A stretch of 64,000 nt of DNA from an uncultured Clostridia bacterium (lineage in GTDB: Bacteria; Bacillota; Clostridia; Oscillospirales; Acutalibacteraceae). The stretch lies in contig CALBNX010000040.1 of NCBI GenBank assembly GCA_937896885.1, positions 62,001 through 126,000 on the forward strand, given 5' to 3'. Of the stretch, positions 18,872 through 25,183 are shown in pieces (position 1 is the first letter of the stretch; each line of letters starts with the position of its first letter). The notes under the pieces are model-generated. The model saw only the letters and a list, made by a program, of their open reading frames with translations. It ran no database searches and had not been told where the DNA came from. The position numbers and the translations under genes were made by a program.

Positions 18872-19600
18872 TTGAGAATTGTAGCAAAAACTGATATTGG
18901 TTTAAAACGTGTATGTAATGAAGACTCATATGCAGCTGGTGAATTACCAGGCTCAGTAGCATGGGCCGTTGTCTGTGATGGTATGGGTGGTGCAACTGGT
19001 GGCAATATTGCTAGTTCAACCGCGGTTAAACTGATTTCAGAACGAATTTCTTCTGGATACCATAAAGGTATGACTACTAATTCAATACGAAATATTTTAA
19101 TTTCAGCAATAACTGCTGCAAACATTAGTGTATTTGATGCAAGTCGTGAAAATCCAGAGTTAACTGGTATGGGCACAACTGTAGTCGCTGCGATTTTGGT
19201 TGACGGTGTTGCTTGTATTGCTCACGCGGGTGATTCACGAGCATATATATTATCAAAATCTGGTTTGAGACAGCTAACTAAAGACCATTCATTTGTTCAA
19301 GAAATGGTTGATAATGGAAGTCTTACTGAAGATGAAGCAAAAATAGACCCAAGAAAAAATATTATAACACGCGCCTTAGGTGTGGATGAAGATATAAGAA
19401 TTGATTTTTGCGAAGAATTTTTAGATGAAGATGATGTGCTTTTGATATGTACAGATGGTCTTACAAACTATGTCACCGAGTCAGAAATTTGTGACATAAC
19501 AAGTGAAAATAATTATTATGAATATGCTGAAAAACTTGTTAATCGCGCAAACAGTAATGGTGGCGGCGACAATATAACTGTTGTAACCTTGTCTTATTAA
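18872..19600 (+). CDS. prpC: PP2C-family serine/threonine phosphatase
   Basis: 242 aa from TTG at 18872, chosen because the SD AGGTGA (18862-18867) lies just upstream; earlier in-frame starts fall deep inside rlmN. The motifs NEDSY, CDGMGG (metal-binding Asp), GMGTTVVAAI, HAGDSRAY and GGGDNITVV define bacterial Stp/PrpC enzymes. It reverses phosphorylation by the PASTA kinase encoded next and itself sits in the cytosol. The phosphatase-kinase pair is a classic Gram-positive module controlling cell wall and growth. Confidence 0.95.
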   Translation: MRIVAKTDIGLKRVCNEDSYAAGELPGSVAWAVVCDGMGGATGGNIASSTAVKLISERISSGYHKGMTTNSIRNILISAITAANISVFDASRENPELTGMGTTVVAAILVDGVACIAHAGDSRAYILSKSGLRQLTKDHSFVQEMVDNGSLTEDEAKIDPRKNIITRALGVDEDIRIDFCEEFLDEDDVLLICTDGLTNYVTESEICDITSENNYYEYAEKLVNRANSNGGGDNITVVTLSY

Positions 19601-19619
19601 GTTGGAAGGAGTATTAGTT

Positions 19620-21752
19620 ATGGATAACTTCTGTGGAAAACGCCTTGACGGCAGATATGAAATAAGAGAAATTATTGGTGTAGGTGGAATGGCTGTTGTT
19701 TATAAAGCCTATGACAATATTGATGATAGAATCGTTGCAATTAAAATTTTAAAAGACGAATATCTTTCAAATGAAGAATTCAAGCGCAGATTCAAGAATG
19801 AATCAAAAGCTATTGCTGTGCTTTCACATCCTAATATTGTACGTGTTTATAATGTTAGCTTTGGTGACCGTTTGCAATACATTGTTATGGAATATGTTGA
19901 TGGAATAACATTAAAAGAATATATTGAACAGCAAGGTGTTATTAACTGGAAAGAAGCAGTTCATTTTACAGGACAAATTCTTGCAGCGCTTCAGCATGCC
20001 CATGACAAAGGCATAGTTCATCAAGATATTAAACCGCAGAATATTATGTTATTGCAGGATGGCACCATCAAAGTTACTGACTTTGGTATTGCAAGATTTA
20101 GCAGAATGGATTCAAATACAACTTCTGAAAATGCTATCGGCTCAGTACATTATATCAGTCCTGAGCAGGCTCGTGGTGAAATGACAGATGACAAAGCAGA
20201 TATTTATTCTGTTGGTGTTGTTATGTATGAAATGCTTACTGGTACACTGCCATTTCAATCAGATAATGCAGTTTCTGTTGCATTAATGCAGTTGCAACAA
20301 GACCCTAAAAAACCAAGAGATATTGTTCCAACCTTACCATTAGGTCTTGAACAGATTACTATCAGAGCAATGCAGAAGAATCCAAATGAAAGATACCGTT
20401 CTTCAGCAGAAATGCTTATGGATATCAATGAATTCAAGAGAAATCCATCGATTAAATTTAATTATTCGTATTTTGTTGACCAAGAGCCTACAAAATATGT
20501 TCGCGGTGGTTCACAGATAAGAAATCAGTTAAATTCTAATGAAAATGTTGAAGAAGATAAAAAAACAATTAATAAAACAACTGCAATAATGTTAGGTGCT
20601 ATTGCGGGTATTGTTGTTCTTGTTCTTGTTATTGCGGGCATTTTGGGAATAATCAATAATCGTAAAATTGAGGTTCCAAACTTTGTAAATTTGAACTATT
20701 ATACTCAAGTTGAAAATAACCCTGATTATGCTGACTTTGAGTTTGAGTTTAAATATGATGAAACATCTACACTTGAAGAAGGAACAGTTTTGGAGCAAAA
20801 TCCTGAAGCAAGTGAAAAAATCAAAAAAGGCTCAAAAATTACTTTGACCATTGCACAAAAAGATGGAGTTGTAATTGACGCTTCTGTTATCGGAATGACA
20901 GAAAGTGATGCTAAAAATTATTTCATTTCTCGTGGTGTAATGGCTACAATTATTCCTGAGTTTTCTGAAACAGTTCAACCAGGATTAGTTATTAGAACCG
21001 ACCCACAAGTTGGCAATTCTGTAAAAGTTGGTGGTCAGGTAACAGTTTATATTGCTACAGATAAGCAAGAATCTGTTAAAGTTCCTCAACTCGAAGGTTG
21101 CAGTAAAGAAGTTGCTGAACAACTCTTGAAGGCTGCTGACCTTGAAGTTGGTACAGTTACAGAAGTTGACAGTGCTCTTGAAAAAGGAATGGTTGTAACT
21201 CAAAGTATTGCAAAAGATACTGAAGTACCACTTGGAACAAAGATTGATTTTACAATCAGTAATGGTATTCCTAGCGAATCTTCAGTTGATATTGTTGTAA
21301 CTTTGCCATCAACAAAGAAGACAGGTACATTGAAGATTTACCTTAATAGTGAGTTGTATTATACATCAGGTGAGTTATATCTTGATGGTGCAAATAAGAC
21401 TTATACAATCAAGGGTAAAGGCGCAGACAACTCTTATCGTGTAATTATTGATGATACTGTGATTCAAGAAGGTAAAATCGACTTTACAAAAGTTCCTGGT
21501 GTTATTACTGAAATTAAGAACAACGATGGTGCACAGTTGTTGACAAATGTTGTTGGTGAAACAAAAGATTCAGCCATTTCAAAACTCAATGCTGCAGGCT
21601 TTAAGAATATCAAATTCGTCGAAGTTGAAGATGCAACTCCAGCTGGCACAGTTATTTCACAAACACCATCAGGTGATGGTAGTACAAAATACCCTGTAAG
21701 TCAGGAAATTGTTTTGACAGTCAGTCTTGGAACCGATATGGCGGCAGATTGA
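19620..21752 (+). CDS. prkC: PASTA-domain membrane Ser/Thr kinase (PrkC/StkP type)
   Basis: 710 aa from ATG 19620 (SD GGAAGGAG 8 bases upstream). The kinase domain spans about residues 10-275 with GVGGMAVVY, ATP Lys42, catalytic loop HQDIKPQN at 134-141 and DFG at 154-156. The usual Arg of HRD is Gln here. One membrane helix (about 322-345) is followed by three consecutive extracellular PASTA repeats, a beta-rich insertion of about 90 residues, and a fourth PASTA repeat at the C-terminus. PASTA repeats bind muropeptides or lipid II. It is the partner of the phosphatase upstream. Confidence 0.94.
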   Translation: MDNFCGKRLDGRYEIREIIGVGGMAVVYKAYDNIDDRIVAIKILKDEYLSNEEFKRRFKNESKAIAVLSHPNIVRVYNVSFGDRLQYIVMEYVDGITLKEYIEQQGVINWKEAVHFTGQILAALQHAHDKGIVHQDIKPQNIMLLQDGTIKVTDFGIARFSRMDSNTTSENAIGSVHYISPEQARGEMTDDKADIYSVGVVMYEMLTGTLPFQSDNAVSVALMQLQQDPKKPRDIVPTLPLGLEQITIRAMQKNPNERYRSSAEMLMDINEFKRNPSIKFNYSYFVDQEPTKYVRGGSQIRNQLNSNENVEEDKKTINKTTAIMLGAIAGIVVLVLVIAGILGIINNRKIEVPNFVNLNYYTQVENNPDYADFEFEFKYDETSTLEEGTVLEQNPEASEKIKKGSKITLTIAQKDGVVIDASVIGMTESDAKNYFISRGVMATIIPEFSETVQPGLVIRTDPQVGNSVKVGGQVTVYIATDKQESVKVPQLEGCSKEVAEQLLKAADLEVGTVTEVDSALEKGMVVTQSIAKDTEVPLGTKIDFTISNGIPSESSVDIVVTLPSTKKTGTLKIYLNSELYYTSGELYLDGANKTYTIKGKGADNSYRVIIDDTVIQEGKIDFTKVPGVITEIKNNDGAQLLTNVVGETKDSAISKLNAAGFKNIKFVEVEDATPAGTVISQTPSGDGSTKYPVSQEIVLTVSLGTDMAAD

Positions 21753-21753
21753 T

Positions 21754-22626
21754 ATGAGCGTTAAAGGAATAATAACAAAAGGTATTGGCGGCTTCTATTA
21801 TGTTGAAGTCGCCAATGCGACTTATGAGTGCAAAGCAAGGGGAGTATTTAGAAAAGAACGAATAACACCCCTTGTTGGTGATATTGTTGAAATTACTATT
21901 AATGAACAAGCTGAAAACACAATAGATAAAATATTTGACCGTAAAAATTGTCTAAATAGACCACCAGTTGCTAATATTGATAATCTTTTTATTGTTGTTG
22001 CTACAGTTGAGCCAAAACCTAATTTTTTAGTTATTGATAAGCTCATTGCAATGGCAGAATATAAGAATATTGAGCCTATTGTTGTAATTTCAAAAAGTGA
22101 TTTAGCATCAGCTAATGAAATTTTTGATGTTTATTCAAAAAGTGGAATTACGGTTTTGAATACAGCTGATAATAGTGAATTAGAGAAAATAAAATCACTT
22201 ATGAAAGACAAGATAACCGCGTTTACAGGCAACTCGGGTGTCGGCAAAACAACATTGCTTAATAAATTAGATTATAACCTTAATTTAGCAACAGGAGCAA
22301 TCAGTAATAAGCTTGGCAGGGGAAGGCATACAACCCGTGAAGCACAACTATTTAATGTGTGTGATGGTTATGTTATTGATACTCCTGGATTTTCTTCTTT
22401 TGAATTTGACAAAACTGAAATAATTAAAAAGGATGATTTGCCTTATTGTTTCAGAGAATTCAGAGAATATTTGGGTGAATGTAAATTCACATCTTGTGCT
22501 CATGTCAATGACAAAGGTTGTAAAATCTGTGAAGCGGTTGAAAATGGTGATATTAGCCGTATTAGACATGAGAATTATGTCACTTTATATAATCAAGCAA
22601 AGGAAATTAAAAAATGGGAACTTTAA
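21754..22626 (+). CDS. rsgA: Ribosome small-subunit-dependent GTPase A
   Basis: 290 aa from ATG 21754, one base after the prkC stop. An N-terminal OB fold is followed by a circularly permuted GTPase domain: SKSD (G4-type) precedes the P-loop GNSGVGKTT and DTPGFSS (G3). The C-terminal zinc site is CKFTSC-x-H-x5-C (about residues 248-262). RsgA checks late 30S maturation. In Bacillus rpe usually follows; here thiN follows and its start overlaps the rsgA end by 13 bases. Confidence 0.95.
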   Translation: MSVKGIITKGIGGFYYVEVANATYECKARGVFRKERITPLVGDIVEITINEQAENTIDKIFDRKNCLNRPPVANIDNLFIVVATVEPKPNFLVIDKLIAMAEYKNIEPIVVISKSDLASANEIFDVYSKSGITVLNTADNSELEKIKSLMKDKITAFTGNSGVGKTTLLNKLDYNLNLATGAISNKLGRGRHTTREAQLFNVCDGYVIDTPGFSSFEFDKTEIIKKDDLPYCFREFREYLGECKFTSCAHVNDKGCKICEAVENGDISRIRHENYVTLYNQAKEIKKWEL

Positions 22627-23252
22627 AAACACGCTGTGTAATAATCGGTGGTGGAGATTGTTCTGCTGACATATTAAAAAATAATATTAATGTTGACAAT
22701 GATTATATTATCTGTGCTGATGGTGGCTATGATTATGCTGTTGAAGCTGATTTCAAACCAGACCTTTTAATTGGCGATTTTGACTCTATAAAAGCAATTC
22801 CAGATGATGTGAGAAAAGTTACGCTTCCTATTGAAAAAGACGTTACAGATACCGTTGCGGCCTTTAATAAAGGGGTTGAACAAGGCTTTACTTCTTTTGT
22901 TCTTTTTGGTGGCACAGGTGGACGCTTTGAACACACTTTTGCAAACATCGCTTTAATTGCAAATGCATCAAAACAAAATATTTCATTTGAAATTATTGAT
23001 GAAAGGCATACGTTTAGGGCTATTACAAATTCATCAATAAAAATTAAAAGAAAAGAAAATCAGCAGATTTCAGTTTTTGCTTATGGTAATAAAGCAATAG
23101 GTGTTACGGAAAATGGTTTTCATTATCCATTGCAAAATTACACATTAGACCCATTTGATGGTGCTTTGGGTACAAGCAATGATATTATTGATGACTTTGG
23201 TGAAATTTCAGTAGAAGACGGAACATTGATTATTATCGAAACAAAAGTGTAA
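22614..23252 (+). CDS. thiN: Thiamine pyrophosphokinase
   Basis: 212 aa with the family stretches ICADGGYDYA (about residues 32-41), LLIGDFDSI (about 52-60), KDVTDTVAAF and GGTGGRFEHTFANI (about 98-111). It converts thiamine plus ATP to thiamine diphosphate. Its Asp-rich GDFDSI motif binds Mg. The gene overlaps rsgA, consistent with coupling, and ends the run of housekeeping genes before spoVM, matching the Bacillus order except that rpe is missing. Confidence 0.93.
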   Translation: MGTLKTRCVIIGGGDCSADILKNNINVDNDYIICADGGYDYAVEADFKPDLLIGDFDSIKAIPDDVRKVTLPIEKDVTDTVAAFNKGVEQGFTSFVLFGGTGGRFEHTFANIALIANASKQNISFEIIDERHTFRAITNSSIKIKRKENQQISVFAYGNKAIGVTENGFHYPLQNYTLDPFDGALGTSNDIIDDFGEISVEDGTLIIIETKV

Positions 23253-23264
23253 CAAAAAAAAATA

Positions 23265-23301
23265 CCCCACGTATAATGTAGTGAAATACATTTACAGGGG
23301 G
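23265..23301 (+). promoter_or_regulatory. Possible nested hairpin over the start of the 49-aa gene
   Basis: CCCC (23265-23268) can pair with GGGG of the SD run (23297-23301), enclosing a second stem AATGTA/TACATT (23276-23281 / 23288-23293, loop GTGAAA). A TATAAT at 23272-23277 could instead be a -10 element, but no convincing -35 was found. Either reading is tentative. Confidence 0.25.
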
Positions 23302-23308
23302 ATTTTTT

Positions 23309-23458
23309 ATGGGAAGACGCGGTTCTAATTTAAAGGGCTTGATATTTATTGCCCTTGGCGTGGGCCTAATGGTAACCTTTGTTTTTCCTGATAAATTCAT
23401 TGTGGTATTACTGGCAATATTGTTAGTAGTCTGCGGTGCTTTTCTCTGTAAGAATTAG
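23309..23458 (+). CDS. 49-aa membrane peptide of unknown function next to spoVM
   Basis: A short frame with ATG at 23309 and TAG ending at 23458, preceded by a very strong SD (AGGGGGA, 23296-23302). The peptide begins MGRRGSNLKG, then two hydrophobic stretches (about residues 11-25 and 31-46) separated by a PDK turn, ending FLCKN: a basic N-terminus and a helical hairpin. It ends 11 bases before spoVM and probably shares its message. No homologue recognised. The SD, codon use typical of the window and position support a real gene; a sporulation role is inferred only from its neighbour. Confidence 0.65.
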   Translation: MGRRGSNLKGLIFIALGVGLMVTFVFPDKFIVVLLAILLVVCGAFLCKN

Positions 23459-23469
23459 GGGAGAGTTAT

Positions 23470-23550
23470 ATGAAAGTTGTTTTAGTAAAAAGCCCAAAGC
23501 TTATTGGCGGAATTTTAAGAATGGTCTTTGGAATAAAAAAATCAACTTAA
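23470..23550 (+). CDS. spoVM: Stage V sporulation protein SpoVM
   Basis: A 26-codon gene, exactly the length of Bacillus subtilis SpoVM. The peptide begins MKVVLVKSPKLIGGILR and ends FGIKKST; the shared features are an N-terminal hydrophobic strand, the Lys-x-Pro-Lys turn, an amphipathic helix beginning (L/F)-(I/L)-GGI-(L/V)-R and a basic tail. SpoVM is a membrane-curvature-sensing helix that marks the forespore and anchors SpoIVA so that the coat can assemble. SD GGGGAG (23458-23463) is 6 bases before ATG. The location after rsgA-thiN matches Bacillus. A strong terminator follows. Confidence 0.88.
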   Translation: MKVVLVKSPKLIGGILRMVFGIKKST

Positions 23551-23560
23551 CCCTCGAAAG

Positions 23561-23585
23561 CCGGTACGTTTCGTATCGGTTTTTA
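23561..23585 (+). terminator. Intrinsic terminator after spoVM
   Basis: CCGGTACG (23561-23568), loop TTT, CGTATCGG (23572-23579; one G-T pair) followed directly by TTTTTAT. It ends the long + strand block. Confidence 0.85.
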
Positions 23586-23623
23586 TATTTATTTAACATT
23601 AGATTGTATTATAGAGATGTTTA

Positions 23624-23651
23624 TTGACAAAAGAAATTAGTTGAGTATAAT
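23624..23651 (+). promoter_or_regulatory. Sigma-A-type promoter for the 90-aa membrane protein
   Basis: TTGACA (23624-23629), 16-base spacer, TATAAT (23646-23651): both hexamers match the consensus exactly. The ATG of the next gene lies 27 bases downstream. Confidence 0.85.
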
Positions 23652-23677
23652 GAAGTTAAGAAAGGATGGTATATATT

Positions 23678-23950
23678 ATGAAAAAAAGAAAACTAATATT
23701 TCTTGGCATTATATTTTTTATAATTGCAATTCTTTTTTCAAATTTTCAATTTTTTACAATAGATAGTTTTGTTGATGGAATTGATTATGCATGGGCTTTA
23801 AAAATAGTTTCTATTTCTTTCTTATTACTGAGTATATCTGAACTTTTTTTCATAAAAGCAAATGTTGTACCTAAACTATTAAGAATATTAATCTATTTTC
23901 AATGGATTATCGTTCCCATTGTTATTATTATAACTTTGTTCACATTATAA
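23678..23950 (+). CDS. Small membrane protein of unknown function
   Basis: 90 aa from ATG 23678 with SD AAGGATGG about 10 bases upstream and its own consensus promoter. Three hydrophobic helices are visible (about residues 6-22, 33-55 and 65-88), the first preceded by a basic MKKRK start, so the N-terminus is probably inside. It has no conserved polar signature I recognise. It is monocistronic, between the spoVM terminator and a convergent perR-rubrerythrin operon. It may be a lineage-specific protein; no function is proposed. Confidence 0.6.
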   Translation: MKKRKLIFLGIIFFIIAILFSNFQFFTIDSFVDGIDYAWALKIVSISFLLLSISELFFIKANVVPKLLRILIYFQWIIVPIVIIITLFTL

Positions 23951-24022
23951 TTAAAAGTATAATGAGCCATTCTGGTCTGTCTTATAAATGAAAACTTTAA
24001 AAATAATATCTCACAAAGGAAA

Positions 24023-24050
24023 AGCCGATGGATTTTTACACCCATCGGCT
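24023..24050. terminator. Bidirectional terminator between the membrane protein and rubrerythrin
   Basis: AGCCGATGG (24023-24031) pairs with CCATCGGCT (24042-24050). On the - strand the stem is followed by TTTTCC and on the + strand by AATTTTA, so it can serve both convergent units, better for the - strand. Confidence 0.75.
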
Positions 24051-24067
24051 AATTTTATGCTATTAAA

Positions 24068-24613
24068 TTATTTGAAATATCTGTTCAAAAGACCTTCAAA
24101 TGCTTTACCGTGTCTTGCTTCATCGCGAGCCATTTCGTGAACAGTATCGTGAATTGCGTCGAGACCTTGTTCTTTTGCACGTTTTGCAAGGTCAAATTTA
24201 CCAGCTGTTGCACCGTTTTCAGCATCAACTCTCATTTCAAGGTTTTTCTTTGTGCTGTCTGTTACAACTTCACCAAGAAGTTCAGCAAATTTAGCTGCGT
24301 GTTCTGCTTCTTCCCATGCAGCTTTTTCCCAATAAAGACCGATTTCAGGGTATCCTTCACGGTGTGCAACTCTTGCCATTGCAAGATACATGCCAACTTC
24401 TGAGCATTCGCCTTCGAAATTAGCACGAAGGTCCATAATAATATCTTCTGAAACACCTTTTGCAACGCCTACAACGTGTTCTGCAGCCCAAGTTCTTTCA
24501 TCTTCTTTGATTTCGTTGAACTTGTCAGCAGGTACTTTACATTGTGGGCATCTTTCTGGTGCTGAATCTCCTTCGTGAACATAACCGCAAACTGAGCATA
24601 CAAATTTTTTCAT
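24068..24613 (-). CDS. Reverse-type rubrerythrin (rubredoxin domain first)
   Basis: 181 aa from ATG at 24613 (SD GGAGGAA 6 bases upstream). The rubredoxin-like FeS4 site is at the N-terminus (Cys6, Cys9, Cys22, Cys25), followed by a four-helix diiron domain with two ExxH motifs (EEAEHAA and DEARHGK) and further Glu ligands. This domain order is that of the reverse rubrerythrins of Clostridia, which act as NADH-linked peroxidases in peroxide and oxygen defence. It lies 23 bases downstream of perR on the same strand, so one message is expected and PerR should control it. Confidence 0.92.
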   Translation of the reverse strand: MKKFVCSVCGYVHEGDSAPERCPQCKVPADKFNEIKEDERTWAAEHVVGVAKGVSEDIIMDLRANFEGECSEVGMYLAMARVAHREGYPEIGLYWEKAAWEEAEHAAKFAELLGEVVTDSTKKNLEMRVDAENGATAGKFDLAKRAKEQGLDAIHDTVHEMARDEARHGKAFEGLLNRYFK

Positions 24614-24636
24614 AATTTTTTCCTCCAAAATATTAA

Positions 24637-25017
24637 TTAATTTAATTTATTACAATGTTTACATGAGCCAAATGCCATTAAACTGTAATTTACAACTTTG
24701 CCTATAATGTCATCCGAAAAGGTGACAGAATCACTTTTAAATGACATCAAATCATATACCTTGCCACAGGTTACACACTTGAAGTGGGCGTGGGGATTAA
24801 CATTTCCATCAAAACGGTCGTTAGCACCGTCAGGAATTCTTAACACCATTCCGTTTTCTTCAAGTTGAGACAAATTTCGATAAAGCGTTCCTAAGCTAAG
24901 GTTAGGAATAACTTCTCGAACTGACAAATAAAGTTCCATAGCAGTTGGGTGGTCATATCTTGAACAAAGTTCATTGATAATTGCATCTCTTTGCTTGCTT
25001 TTTCTTTCAATTGCCAT
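24637..25017 (-). CDS. perR: Peroxide-responsive Fur-family repressor
   Basis: 126 aa from the ATG at 25017 ([11 protein letters not shown]), chosen because GAGGTGAG lies just upstream; the longer frame would start inside the promoter. An N-terminal winged-helix ([16 protein letters not shown]) is followed by the dimer domain with the Asp-containing RFDGN typical of PerR, HAHFKC and two CxxC zinc-site pairs (CVTC, CKHC). PerR senses peroxide by metal-catalysed His oxidation and then leaves DNA. The adjoining rubrerythrin and the operator in its own promoter fit this. A Fur or Zur role is less likely. Confidence 0.88.
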   Translation of the reverse strand: MAIERKSKQRDAIINELCSRYDHPTAMELYLSVREVIPNLSLGTLYRNLSQLEENGMVLRIPDGANDRFDGNVNPHAHFKCVTCGKVYDLMSFKSDSVTFSDDIIGKVVNYSLMAFGSCKHCNKLN

Positions 25018-25034
25018 TATTCTCACCTCGTTAT

Positions 25035-25049
25035 CAGTAATGATTACTG
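25035..25049. promoter_or_regulatory. Per/Fur-box operator in the perR promoter
   Basis: CAGTAAT-N-ATTACTG, a perfect 7-1-7 inverted repeat, the architecture of Fur-family operators (PerR consensus TTATAATNATTATAA). It lies immediately downstream of the -10 hexamer at the expected transcription start, so bound PerR would block polymerase: autoregulation of perR and the rubrerythrin. Confidence 0.8.
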
Positions 25050-25051
25050 TT

Positions 25052-25079
25052 ATTGTATCATATAAATTCAAAAAGTCAA
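25052..25079 (-). promoter_or_regulatory. Promoter of the perR-rubrerythrin operon
   Basis: On the - strand TTGACT (25079-25074), 16-base spacer, TACAAT (25057-25052). Each hexamer deviates from consensus at one position. The Per-box begins two bases after the -10. Confidence 0.8.
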
Positions 25080-25125
25080 TAGTTTTTAAAAATTTTTTTC
25101 TTAAACATATGCCAATATATGTAAC

Positions 25126-25154
25126 TTGACGATTTATGTCTTTTTTGGTAAAAT
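25126..25154 (+). promoter_or_regulatory. Promoter of the glucosaminidase gene
   Basis: TTGACG (25126-25131), 17-base spacer, TAAAAT (25149-25154). The ATG is 29 bases downstream with an SD (AGGGAGTGAT). Confidence 0.75.
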
Positions 25155-25183
25155 AAACATATATGATGTAAGGGAGTGATTAT

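Noticed and set aside
18827..18872. Earlier start for the PP2C gene inside rlmN
   Set aside because: No SD upstream; the AGGTGA and family N-terminus (RIVAKTDIG) point to TTG 18872.
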